From contig CM031601.1 in assembly GCA_018398815.1 (NCBI GenBank), positions 30,627,293-30,691,292 on the forward strand: DNA of 64,000 bases, written 5' to 3'. The stretch is from Conus ventricosus (lineage: Eukaryota; Mollusca; Gastropoda; Neogastropoda; Conidae). Under the pieces are notes generated by a model that was not told the DNA's origin, searched no databases, and worked only from the letters and a program-made list of their open reading frames with translations. A program made the position numbers and the translations under genes. Of the stretch, positions 35,815 to 47,437 are shown piece by piece (the first letter of the stretch is position 1; each line of letters begins with the position of its first letter).

Positions 35815-35915
35815 CCCAACAGATGTTTCACCATCTGTGTGTTGGCGTGTTTGAGGTAATTGTCCACATTCCGCAATGTCTTTTGTGTCTTCATGTTGGC
35901 TTCATCTGTCAGAAT
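35815..35915 (-). CDS. Candidate internal exon, unknown protein
   Basis: The 101-base segment lies between acceptor TTTTCATCAG (35,916) and donor G|GTATGT (35,815). The open frame reads ILTDEANMKTQKTLRNVDNY, then LKHANTQMVKHLLG. It is on the same strand as the RNF213-like exons and lies between gene A and gene B. It starts in phase 0 and ends in phase 2. It could be an upstream exon of gene B, a late exon of gene A, or another gene. No family recognised. Confidence 0.4.
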
Positions 35916-36059
35916 CTGATGAAAATGAGATGAAAACCATGCATACAACTTTTACCAAAACATGATTTATCACATTGATAAAGAACTGTCACATGATAAT
36001 GATGGCAGACAAAGGCAGTTCATAACTCTTTCAAATTAACCCCTTCACTGCCACTGTAT

Positions 36060-36700
36060 AATAGCACATTTGAATAACTGTGTGCCAAGGTAAAATTTTG
36101 CTTTTTTGGGTAGGTTCAGTAAAATGGTTACTGCTCACTTATTTCTTGACAAATCTTTCAGATTTTTGGCATGTTTTGTTGTTATGCATTGCTCTATAAT
36201 GTCCTGTCAAAACAACTTGATTATGTTGATAATTAGTGTAGCAAAAAGTGACATAATAATAAAAATTTTACCAAAAATAACAGTTTTTGAGTATACACAA
36301 ATACATTGTGCCAAATGAAATGAGTCAAAACACTGAAAAAGTGGTGTGACTAATTATTCAACATCAGGACTAACACAGGACAGTCATATAAATCCCAGGG
36401 AATGTTGTTCTTGATGATAATCTGCTCATAATTGGAGGTACTATCTTTTAGGTAAAAAGGGGCATAATCATGCTTTTCACGGTATGTTCACTAACATGTA
36501 CATTATTCATCCATTTATTGAGTTATTTATTAAATGTTTTGTGAATTACTTCTTTATACCCTTGTCTACAATTTCACATCATTGTAATTTGATTTTTGGT
36601 GATGATAATGGTTCACACCAGTAACATGTGAAAAAACAGTTTTTGTTTTGTTTTCAATCTGATAGTGTTAGAAGAATTCTGCACATAAAAGCCCACTAAG
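36060..36700 (+). repeat. ~640-bp direct repeat, copy 1 (742-bp period)
   Basis: It shares long near-identical blocks with 36,840-37,440, for example GTGGTGTGACTAATTATT at 36,341 and 37,083. Both copies are AT-rich with no open frame. Confidence 0.9.
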
Positions 36701-36839
36701 CACAGCAGCAACGCCTTTTGGTGTTTGCTCAACAACATTACAAACACCTGGGATTCATACTGTTCTCAGTAAATGTCCCTCTGTGTAACAATCTGTATGT
36801 TACTGGGGGTACCCCAATTCTACTAGAAAGGGGCATAAT

Positions 36840-37440
36840 TTTACTATTTGGGGTAGGTTCAGTACCTCAATAACTGCTTATTCATTTGTTGATATATGAC
36901 TTAGAATTTCTGGCTTCTCTTTCCCTATATCCCAAGCTATGATGTTATACAACAATAATCTAACTGTGTTGGCCATTAGGGGATGGAGAGGGATATATAT
37001 ATTGGTGGTTTTACAAAAAAAACAGTTTTCAAGTATACAAAAACAAATTGCATCATATAAAATCAGTAAAAGCAATGAAAAAGTGGTGTGACTAATTATT
37101 GAACATCAGAACTAACACATGACAGTCATATAAATCCCAAGGAATCTTGTTCTTGATGATAATCTGCTCATAATTGGGGGTACTATCTTTTAGGTAAAAA
37201 GGGGCATAATCATGCTTTTCACCATATGATCACTAACATGTACATTACTCATCCATTTATTCAGTTATTTGTTTGATGTTTTGTGAATAACTTCCTTATA
37301 CCCTTGTTTACAATTTCACATCATTCTAATTTAATTTTTTGGTGATGATAATGGTTCACACTAGTAACATATGATAAAAAAGTTTTTGTTTTGTTTTCAA
37401 TTTGAGAGTTTCAGAAGAATTCAGCTCATAAAAGCACAGT
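36840..37440 (+). repeat. ~640-bp direct repeat, copy 2
   Basis: Second copy of the 742-bp-period duplication. Best conserved between GTATACA...AAAAAGTGGTG and the AGAATTC end. Confidence 0.9.
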
Positions 37441-37739
37441 TTATTCTCAACCATTGTCCAAGATTATTTCAGTAAAAAGTTGTGCAGATGACACCAAGCC
37501 ATCAAAAAGAGCACCGTCTGATGAATTTTATGATGTTCAGTCTGGTATTGAGCTGGCTATGCATGGACACTCCTCTTTCTTGGATGAACAGCAATAAGCT
37601 CATGCTAAACACTGTCAACATAGAAATTATGCTTGCAGGCACTCTCTCATGAATCAAGAAAGAAGGAAGTAGATAGATGAGTAAACATTGGAGGAGATAA
37701 AATAATTTTATACTGACAATCAAACATTCAGGAGTAAAA

Positions 37740-38445
37740 CTTGATCAGACACTTTCAGTGCAGGATAGGAGCAGCTGTGTTGTTGCGCATTGTTCTTTGA
37801 ACTCAACTATATCCTCAGTTCATTAATATCTTTCAACTAATGCAACAGCATGACATGTCTCATTTTACTGGTTACATCTCGCTTGATCGTTGTAATTCAG
37901 ATCTTTGTAATTCAGATCTATATGGTTTGCCAGCAGAACAACTTAACCATCTTTAGCGAATTCAAAACAGTGCAGCACTACTCGCCCTTAATAAAAGAAA
38001 ATGAAATTACATTACACAACTGTTGAGTGAGCTTCTCTTGCTGCCAGTTAAATTTCATCTTCAGTACAAACTAGCTACTCTTGCCTTCCATTTCTCTGTA
38101 GCTACTCTTGCCTTCCATTTCTCTGATGGTTCTCTTTCAAAATGCCTCTCAAATTTACTCTGTGCATACTGTCATCACATATTCTCTGCTCTTCCAGTCA
38201 GAAACTCTCAAAGATACCAAAACAAAATTCAAAACTGTTTGGCGAACATTCTTTCTGCTTTCCTGTCTAAACTGTCTGGTACTCACTGCTTCCCACTTCA
38301 CAAAACCAGCCCATTTTATTTGTTTCCAAAATACAGCTAACAACTTATCTTTTCAGCCAAGCATTTTGAACAATGCTATTCCCCTATGGTGTGCATGCAG
38401 TAAGTTCTGTGGTAAGATAATAATTGTATGCGAATAAATGAAGGT
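37740..38445 (+). mobile_element. L2-like LINE 3' fragment
   Basis: The plus strand reads decayed reverse-transcriptase thumb text: DLYGLPAEQLNHL (37,916), RIQNSAALLALNKRK, LLSELLLLPVKFHLQYKLAT (38,023-38,080) and a DGSLSKCLSNLLC block. Two short internal duplications (about 17 bp at 37,890 and 27-28 bp at 38,075-38,128) interrupt it. It is 5'-truncated and dead. Confidence 0.75.
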
Positions 38446-38529
38446 CTGAATGAATGAAGGTATTAAGCAATTTGGTGTGTGAAAGCTCAATGAGTATGCT
38501 TCAACTAGAATAGCACTAAACAAATACTA

Positions 38530-38632
38530 CTTATTATTGTTATATCATTATTATTATCATTATCATTGTTATCATTATTATCATTACTATTATCATAATT
38601 ATTCTTGTTATTATTATTACTATCATTATCAG
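38530..38632. repeat. (ATT/ATC)n microsatellite
   Basis: Imperfect trinucleotide array of TTATTATCA-type units. Confidence 0.9.
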
Positions 38633-39599
38633 TAATTCATGTTTCCAATACTCAACTTAGTCTTGAAGTAAAAACTTTTCCCCAAATGTTTGTCTATTGC
38701 TTCTTAAATTATTACATGTCACCAACAGTAAATGATAATGCATGACAAAGATTAAGAACCCTTTTACTAAAAACAAAGTTCCAAGTATGTTAATTTTGGC
38801 AAAGGTTTATTTATTTTCATAGAATGTCCTCTCACTGTTGACGTACATATTGTAAACAGATTGTTTCAGGTTTTGAGATTGTAATAACCACGCAAAATTT
38901 TAAAAGTCTAAATCTTATCATCTATTCGCGTTATCTGAGGCTGGGCAATTTTAACAATTTTAGACAGTTATAACTTAAGTTGCATAAACTAACGACTGAT
39001 TTTCAAAAAAGCACATTTTCTACAAGAATTATCTGCTTCCTCAGATTAGGATATCACACACAACATTGCCATATCCCAGACTTGGTCTGACCGAGTTTTT
39101 AAAAAGTGGTAGAATTATATCCTTGGTTTTGAACTGAATATGGTGTGCAATCACTCTGCTATTTCATTTGCTCTTCAGACAGTGGCAGTGAACTGCTGTT
39201 CAAAATTCAGATTTTTTCTTTAATCATGAACCCAAAGTCTTTCTCCAACTCAGAATGCTGTAATTCACAATCATCAAGTAATATTTACAGCTGGAGTTAT
39301 TGTTACCATTATGCAGGGTTTTAAATTTTTCCTATATCAAATTTCATTTGCTGGTCCTGTGTCCACTTAAGCAATTTGTTTTTACTAGCTTGTAAACTTA
39401 TATCTGCTTGTCATCATTTAGAATGCTACTGTTAGCTTTGGTGTCATCAGTAAACATTTTCAAACCACAGTTAACCACATTGGGCACATCATTTATGAAA
39501 TATATTTGTGAGTTTAGAAAGAAGAGGCAATTTATCACATTTAGGACGGACAGGCAGTTTATCGCAATCTTCATCTGAAATATTACCTCTTACACCTCT

Positions 39600-39886
39600 G
39601 CCTTTTCCTCACGATTCTTTGTCAGTAGAGTGAAAGAAACTCGTGGAGAGCATGGCAGCAGAGAGTCCTCAGAAGAGAAGCCCCCTTCAAGCAAGTGTTT
39701 CGGCCCTTATCTCCTGACACTCTAGGGGGGTTGGGCCACACCCGGTTCATGACTCCGGATGTCCCTCTGCTGCCCTTTCTTTCCATCTTTGGGATGAGCC
39801 ATGGCTGGGATTCGAACCCATGACCTCTGGACATGCTCATTTTCCACTTAATGACTCGCACTCTAACCACTGAGCCACAGGGACAC
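39600..39886 (-). repeat. tRNA-derived SINE
   Basis: The minus strand starts TCCCTGTGGCTCAGTGGTTA, an A box (39,884 down), and has the B box GGTTCGAATCC at 39,808-39,818. The spacing between boxes is long, as in serine/leucine-type tRNAs. About 200 bases of body follow, down to about 39,600. The head lacks a proper acceptor stem, so this is a SINE rather than a tRNA gene. Confidence 0.75.
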
Positions 39887-39904
39887 CTGATATTTGTAGG
39901 AAAG

Positions 39905-41200
39905 TTAAGCCTTATGAAGTTCACTTTTGTTCCTCCTTGACCAGATCCAGCTTGAACACCTTTCTGCCGCTTCTGCCATTGCTTTCAGGGCTCTGCTTTT
40001 TTCCCTCCCTGCAACTGAGAGCTGTTTCATGAGGCTGTATGCAGACGTTCCTACAAACCCCAGCTCCAATTTCTGCAGTGAGGACTTTGACCTGATAGCC
40101 ATCTCTCCGCAGGATGTTTGCCAGATCAGCATACTTTTCAGTCTTGTAGATTTGAGCTGCCTCCATTCTGTTCTCATATGGCACCGTGAGCTTGATCATG
40201 ATCAGCTGCTTGATTGACTGAGAGTGGACTATTATGTCTGGTCTCATGCCATTCTTGCTGATGATCTCTGGGTGACTCTTCCATTCTGGGAGGTCTGCAG
40301 TGCACTCCCAGTCATCTGCCCCATCCAGCAGACTCTGCCTGCATGTTCGAGTGGCACTGTTGTTCTCGGCCAAGATTTGCTGCCTCCTGCGTGAAGAATG
40401 TTGCGGGTGCTTTTGGAGTCCTGATTTTCCCTTTTGTGGTGTTGGTACTAGGCCAAGATTTGCTGCCTCCTGCCGTGAAGATTGTTGAGGGTGCTTTTGG
40501 AGTCCTGATTTTCCCTTTTGTGGTGATGGTACTAGCCCAGACTACTTGTACAATCTCTTTGAGCACTTGGTTGTGCCTCCATGTGTACCTTCCTTGAGCC
40601 AGGGCTACTTTACATGAGCTTAGGACATGCTCCACTGTTTGCTTTTCATGGCAGAGGGGGCATGCATGATCGTCTGTTTTTCCCCACTTCACCATGTTTG
40701 CATTTGAGGGCAGAAGGTCATATGCAGATCTGAGAATGAAGCTGATCCTGAAAGGGGACATGTGCCAAATGTCATTCCAAGTGAGACTTCTTTGGAGTGC
40801 ATTCTCCCACGTTGTCCATTGCCCTTGCTGGCTCTGCTGGACTGCTTTTTGGAGTCTTTTTTGGTCTTCTTCTTTTCTCATCTCCTGAATCATCATGTCT
40901 CTTTTGGCTTTTCCTTTGGCCTTTGACCACCATTCAGTTTTGGTCACCCCAGTCCTTGTCTGTTGGTCTGTGTGTGTCCTGTTATTTCTCTGATCTCGAG
41001 ACTTTCTTTTGCAGAATCCATCGCCTCTTGAACTTTCCATTTTCTGCCTGTCTTCAGCTGGGGCTTGATTGCTTCTACCACCTTGTCTCCTGAGTCCTCC
41101 AGCATGTTTTGAAGTCTGATCTTCCCTGCTTTGTATTCCTCCAGGATGGATTTCAGTGGTAGTTTCAGCTTTGCTTGGCGACAGTATTCCATCAGTCTTT
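39905..41200 (-). mobile_element. R2-like LINE C-terminus with restriction-like endonuclease
   Basis: The minus strand reads a post-RT linker (YCRQAKLKLPLKSILEEYKA), TWNDIWHMSPFRISFILRSA, a zinc knuckle CPLCHEKQTVEHVLSSC with RYTWRHNQVL, then RPDIIVHSQSIKQLIMIKLT followed by VPYENRMEAAQIYKTEKYADL. The last block matches the PD-(D/E)xK-type nuclease of R2-group LINEs: RPD, then LTVP-E-R, then KY. An 83-bp tandem duplication at 40,368-40,533 and a frameshift near 40,370 break the frame between knuckle and nuclease. Confidence 0.8.
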
Positions 41201-41649
41201 TTCCTTAGTTGCTTTTCTTGTTGCCAGCTTGACCTTGTTCCTCACACAAGCATAGGCATTATAGTTTTGAACTTTGTTATACTTTAAAAGCACAGCGTTT
41301 AGCTCTAATCTGATCAACTACAGTGTATTGAACACTGTTTTCCTAGAAAGAATTTCTAGGTAAACAGTACCTAATGGATATATATTTTTCTATTCCTTCA
41401 CAAATCTTTGAATTATTTTCTAGCATTTGCTTACATCCATGTTGTTAACCAGTGTTATTCTCCAGTCAATTTTGCTGAAGAATTCTCTGTATTCAGTAAA
41501 GTCTCCCTTGTTCGTCACTTTTCTTAATGTTTTTCACTGATTACCATAGGATAACTGCTACTGTTACTGAACTGAATGTCAAACATCAATCACATGATGT
41601 CTTTCACCAGTTTGAGGAATAGAAGAGAGACCTCATGTCCTCATTATTT

Positions 41650-41950
41650 TTGCATAATCTTAATTCAAGGGTGTTCGTTGTAAATCTCTAAAATGAGCAG
41701 GATTCTTAACCTTTTGGTGGCAACACAATTCATTTACACCCTCAAGAAATAAACACACATGATCTTGTTGTTTGCTGCAAACGACATCTGCCCAATCAAT
41801 TTCTGTGTAATTAAAATGTTCAACAATAATGTGATGAGTTTGCAACAAGATTTAATCAAATTATTCAAAGCTTGGTTGTCCTCATCCAGGATGTTTGGTG
41901 ACTTGCAAACTATTGACAGAATGGTTTTATCCTTCTTACCTTGACTTAAA
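41650..41950 (-). mobile_element. LINE endonuclease fragment
   Basis: The minus strand reads SIVCKSPN, then HFNYTEIDW (the GDFNYxxIDW motif), VCSKQQDHVCLFLEGVNELC and NPAHFRDLQ, the usual order in L2/CR1-group endonucleases. One frame change separates the halves near 41,850. It is unrelated in type to the R2-like fragment beside it. Confidence 0.7.
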
Positions 41951-42055
41951 AAAAAACAGAGGATGAAAAAAAAGTGTAAATCCCAGTCACTTTGTCAGAT
42001 TTAAGGAATTGTGGATGAAGGCTATAACCCTACCAAATGGTCTGACAGAAGATTA

Positions 42056-42063
42056 CAGCCCTG
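42056..42063 (+). repeat. Target-site duplication, left (CAGCCCTG)
   Basis: Eight bases identical to 44,306-44,313, flanking the foldback element. The two further bases 5' (TA) also match if the element ends are placed two bases inward. Confidence 0.8.
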
Positions 42064-42885
42064 TAGCCGGCCGTTTTGTCCGACCTGGCCGTTTTGTCCG
42101 AGGTTGGACAAAACGGCCGGGTTGGACAAAACGGCCGGCTCTATGTAAGCGGCCGTTTTGTCCGATATATTTTTTAATTGTTCTTTGCCCAGTTCCACTG
42201 GCAAAGAAGTATAAATTCGTCGCGTCCTGGTTTTGTTTGTTTGTTTGTTTGTTTGTTTTTCTGTCTGTCGCAAGGGTATCTTCCGAACGGAAAGTCGGAG
42301 TTGAGTCAAACTTTGTGTGGTGGTGTGGCACAAGAATGGCAAGAGATCCGAACAAGAAGGTCATGACCTTCACATACGACCTTTGTAGGCCAATCAGGGT
42401 CAATGTCAAGGTCGAGGAGATAGCTGGACCCTAAAAATTTGAGGGTGGGGAAATTTTTGTTGCAATCATGTATTCTGAACGGGTAGACAGAAGCAATTCA
42501 AATTTTATGTGATGTTGTGCCACCTTAGTAGGAAGATATTCCAAACAAATATTTCAAGGTCAAGGTCATAACTTTGGCGAATGACTTTGAAAACTGAAAA
42601 CATATTTTTAGCCATATCTCGAGCACTGGAAAACATAGGATGTTGAAACTTAGCATGGAGGTGATTTGGCTTTATCCAAATATTGTAAAACGATCAAGGT
42701 CGTAGTCTCTTCAAATTTTGTGTGGTGGTGTACCACATGAATGGCAAGAGATCCGAAGAACAATATTCAAGGTCATGACCTTTTTCCTGTCTGTCCCAAG
42801 GATATCTTCCGAACGGAAAGTCGGAGTCGCGTCAAACTTTGTGTGGTGGTGTGCCACATGAATGGCAAGAGACTGGACCAAGATG

Positions 42886-43041
<156 letters not shown>

Positions 43042-43090
43042 ATCTATAACTTCATGTGACTTATAAATGTCAGTGCGCGTCAACTACTCA

Positions 43091-43127
<37 letters not shown>

Positions 43128-43242
43128 TGTGTGTGTGTGTGTGTGTGTGTGCACTGTGCACATATGTATGTGTGTGTGTATGCGTGCGTGCGTGCTTGCG
43201 TGCATGTTTGCGTGCGTGTATGTGTGTGTGTTTGTGTGTGTC
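43091..43242. repeat. (GT)n microsatellite, imperfect
   Basis: GT-rich array with GCGTGC variants at its end. Confidence 0.95.
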
Positions 43243-43847
43243 CAAAAGTGAGGAAAGTAATTTCAGAAGTGATGTAGCAGTGTGAAAGACAAAGACAGTT
43301 ATTGAATGAATGTCAGTGCGTGTCAGCTATTCGGTGCGGAGAGAGACAGAGAGAAAGGTGGGTCTAAGATATGAGGGTAAAGGAAGGCAGGGGAGGGGGG
43401 GGGGGGGTGGAACGAGCAAAGAACATATCTGCCGTGCGGCGTTGCAGCCGCTCAGCGATGCGCTTGTTATTGCTGTGCCTAGTTCATGTCAAATAAATGG
43501 AAGTTTTGAATTATCATTCAAGAACAACTTTTAGCTCAAAAGGTAGATGAAAGACAGCCCTATCTACACTGAAAAAGGCAATACTGCAAATACACAAAGA
43601 AGCAAGAAAACAGGAGGGGGTGGCTTAAATACACCTTTTACAAATTTTTAAGGTCGACATAGGAAACTGAATTTTGGAATGAAGATTGTTTGGTTTATTG
43701 CTCTCCAAATATGTCAAAGCAATTAAGGTCAAGGTAAAGGTCACAGACAACGTCAGACTCTCAAAATTAGGGGTGCGTCAATTGTTTGTCCCCAGACCCC
43801 AATGGTTTGTCACAGTCACCTCAAATTTTGTATCGTGATGTGCCACC

Positions 43848-43895
<48 letters not shown>

Positions 43896-43896
43896 C
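43848..43896. repeat. (CTGT)n and (CT)n microsatellite
   Basis: Nine or so TGTC units followed by CT repeats. Confidence 0.95.
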
Positions 43897-44305
43897 TGCA
43901 GCCAAGTAAAGAAATCACGAGAATAACACCCACTCGACAGTCATGGCCCCTGACGGCCAATGGTCAACTTAAGACGTCAAATTGGCCATCTGGGGGCATG
44001 ACGGCCCAATGGTTTTTTTCCCACGTGATTTCTTTACTTGGGGATAGACAGACAGAAAAAAACACACAACAAAATAGAAAAAAAGGAAAAACTGAACGCC
44101 ACGAATTTATACTTCTTTGCCAGTGAAATATCGGACAAAACGGCCACTTACATAGAGCCGGCCGTTTTGTCCAATTAGGCCGTTTTGTCCGACAAAACAT
44201 TGAAAGTCGGACGAAACAGCCGGGTTTTAGCCGGCTGTTTTGCCCAACCCGGCCGTTTTGTCCAACGTCGGACAAAACGGCCGGGTCGGACAAAACAGCC
44301 GGCTA

Positions 44306-44313
44306 CAGCCCTG
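44306..44313 (+). repeat. Target-site duplication, right (CAGCCCTG)
   Basis: Right copy of the duplication at 42,056-42,063. Confidence 0.8.
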
Positions 44314-44468
44314 AAGCACCTAGGTGTTGTCAAAATCAGCTCTAGTCACTTCTGACTTGGTTTCAGATAAAGGAATTTAACTGGGATTATTTTCAATGAT
44401 TAGCTTTCAAGTTCACTCTTTTGATGGTACACAGAGTAAGCATTAGTAAAAATACAACTTCAGTTCAA

Positions 44469-45132
44469 CTACTTTGTACAAGTCTTCTCTTGACGACATG
44501 AAATCAAAGGACTTGAAGAAATGTTGCTTGCATTCATGTTGTTTAAAGTAATATATTTTGGGCATTTATCATATTCCAGTCCGCAAATGTTACTGGGAGA
44601 ACTGTAAAATCCTTTGTTCATTTGGGGTAAGGACTGTTTAAGAAACACATGCCATTTGTACATAACGACAATTTCTCTCTGCTGACTTCTCATTCTTTTA
44701 TCCTGGATGAGTTTCTTATCATGTTCCCTTTCTTTCAAAGATTTATCACTAAAACTCCAACCTTGCTGAACTTTGCAGAGTTTTTTTGTTATGTCATATG
44801 TTCCTAACATCATTGTGTAACAAGGTCACTCAGATCTGACTCTGTTTAGTACTGTGCCAGCTGTCTCTCACACCTAGGTAAGTGGATCTGAAAATGTCAT
44901 TTAATCTGTTATCTCTGTATGTTTTGTCAATACCAAAAATGTTTGTGACAGTCTGAGAGTAGTCAGAATGTTCACTCCCTCCTTTCTTACAATCATGTAC
45001 ATTAAACAGAATGCTTTGATTCTTGCCAGAATAACATATTCTATAGGTTTCAAGAGTTTTTAAGTTTGAACAGTCAAGATGTACCCACCAGCTACACCTG
45101 TCACATTTAATACCCTTCTCCTTCCCAACCAC
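44469..45132 (-). pseudogene. PHD-like zinc-finger fragment, unknown origin
   Basis: The minus strand reads KGIKCDRCSWWVHLDCSNL near 45,110-45,055, a CxxC...HxxC pattern like the second half of a PHD finger. Polar text follows (IDKTYRDNRLNDIF) and, after a stop, a second open stretch with DKSLKEREHDKKLIQDKRM. PHD fingers occur both in chromatin proteins and in mobile-element ORFs; the repeat-rich surroundings favour the latter. No splice sites were found. Confidence 0.35.
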
Positions 45133-47437
45133 TACTTCAGATTACCTTGGAAAATACTAACAACTTAAAGGAAACAATTACAGTAATCAGAAAGTATCAG
45201 ACAGGTTGAACAAGAGCAGTGATGTGTGGTGTCAACATTAATACAAGTTCCCTGGGACCATCCGCTGGATGATAATGGTGGTGTCTATTAACATTCATAT
45301 CATCTTGTAACAACTCAGCATGTAATATGCAACAAAGAAAGGTAGTGCAGAATTAGCGAAATGGATAAAAAGGCATGAGACTTTTTTAAAAAAATCTTAC
45401 TTATATATCATTGCAGAAATTTCAGCATCAACCAGGTCCTGCTGAAAGCTAAGTGTGCAACAGGCCTGTATGAGATGACTGGACCTAAAGAATCGGGAGT
45501 CAACCCCTTTGTGGATGGCTTTAGGATCAACATAGCAGGTGCCTAGTTCCTGGATCTGGTTGATGCCAAGATTTATTGCAAAAAATGGAAAATATGGCTC
45601 AGTTGCACAGTTTGAGACTCAACTACGTTTTCATAGAATGATTATCATTCTTATCCTGACTAATCATCACCAGTTTTGTTTAAAGAGAAAAATGTTTACA
45701 CATCTCTAGTAATCTCCTGTAACCATTTCCCTTCATTTCCTTGCCTATGGTTAGACTAAATGAATATCTTAATCCTTTTGCTGCTTCTGGGAGATGCGAA
45801 CTGTGTGTCGACACTTATTTACTGGAAAACAATAAATCTGTAACTGATTTTCCTTTTCCAGTATGAATTCACTGCTAATGAAAACGACTAATATTGAGCA
45901 GAAATTAGTGAAAAGAAACTTACACTTTACATATGCATTTCTACCCCTAGTATTCATAATCTCATTTCACTGAGTGAAGTCTGAACAAATACACAATCTT
46001 TAATTCTATAAACTTTATGTAAGAGAAGTGTGGGATGGGGTGGGTGACAAAAACAAAGAAACAAATCATAGAACTCAATCTCTGATACGTGGATGCTGAA
46101 TTGTGGATCAAACTCTTTTCCAAAGTCGAGATCAAAAGGATTGTCTGCTTAACTTCCATTGTCCATTTCAGTTACATAAAAAGACAGGCGCAAGGGAAAC
46201 TATTAACTCAATCGAGTCTTGTCAAAAGCGGGTTTCCGACACTGTTTACATCGCTTGAAGGCATGTCGGATGCATACTTCCAACAGAGTTTGACGATTTT
46301 AAAATCATACCGCCTTTTATTAAAGGGCAATAAATCTCGTTTCAGAGACAGCTTAGGGCCTTTTTTTTTTTGCAGTTGCTTCCGTTAGATCGTTCTTCTT
46401 GTATTTTGTAGTAGCTTTATACAGATTTGAATTGTCCTACTCACAGTTTCTGAGATCACATGATTTTGAACACGATCACATGACTTTGAGTGGATCAAGC
46501 ATTTTGTGGTCAAATTCTTGTTTTATGCAGTTGTCATAAATACACTACTCTCTGAAAGTCATACCAAGTGCTCAGAAGTGTAACTGATCTGTGGGAGGAT
46601 AGAGAGCATGAAGAAGTGGATTACAGTGTGCACAAAAAGTTTTTGTTTTTCTGCAAATGTGTATCATTTTGGATTACTTACGTCATGTGAACTGTTTGCA
46701 TTCCTCACTGAAAGTAAGCATTTTTGATAAACATTGTTTTTTTCTATCCAATGGTGTATGTTTCATGCTCCCAGGTGAAGTGGTTGACTTTTTACGATTT
46801 TTTGAAAATTGCCAAAAATCATGTGATCTGAGGGACAAACTGGTCCATTTTGGCTGTGACTTGATTGAGTTAAGTTCCCTTTAGTGGCCCAGAAACCACT
46901 TCTGTGCAATGCTGAATGAAAGAGACATGCATGTGTTTAGGACACAATGTATGTCCTATAGCACTGTATCAGGCCAAAGATGGATATACAGTGTACACTC
47001 TGACCAAAGGAAAGGGCACTGGCATGCTCACAGTAGAAAGGTATTGTTTAGAAACATCAAATCATAGGAGGTAGGGCAGGAGGGATAGTGGTAGGTGGTA
47101 GGGGATCATGGGATGGGAAGGATGGAATTATTCCTTTGGACTGGCTTCACCTCAAGTGTGTGCTGTCCAAGGTATATTGAACAGAGAGTGATGAACACAT
47201 GCAGCTGAAGTGACTTATCAGAATATGCAAAGTTATTTCAGTGTCTCAGTTGTGGGATTCAGACTGCTACAGAACAAACATGGATGTCTAAGTGTATGGT
47301 AGAACTGGGATGAGTGACCTGACAATAACACATGGAAAATGGATCCAAGAATTGCACCAGATTAGCTTACTGGACATGGAATGATTACTCACACACACAC
47401 ACACACACAGAACTGAAATGTGTCTGTCAAACAAAAA
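45133..47437. other. No gene recognised
   Basis: AT-rich sequence. An open minus-strand stretch near 45,600-45,420 (GTCYVDPKAIHKGVD and SHLIQACCTLSFQQDL) looks protein-like but has no splice sites and no recognised family. The missing RING exon of gene A was sought here and not found. Confidence 0.4.

Noticed and set aside
39797..39886. A functional tRNA gene on the minus strand
   Set aside because: A and B boxes are good, but there is no complementary acceptor stem and a SINE body follows.
44830..45132. The missing RING domain of RNF213-like gene A
   Set aside because: The Cys/His spacing is PHD-like, not C3HC4 RING, and the surrounding sequence does not match the RNF213 order.
45420..45620. 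Minus-strand open stretch with GTCYVDPKAIHKGVD as an exon
   Set aside because: No acceptor or donor in a suitable place and no recognised family; the plus strand is equally readable.
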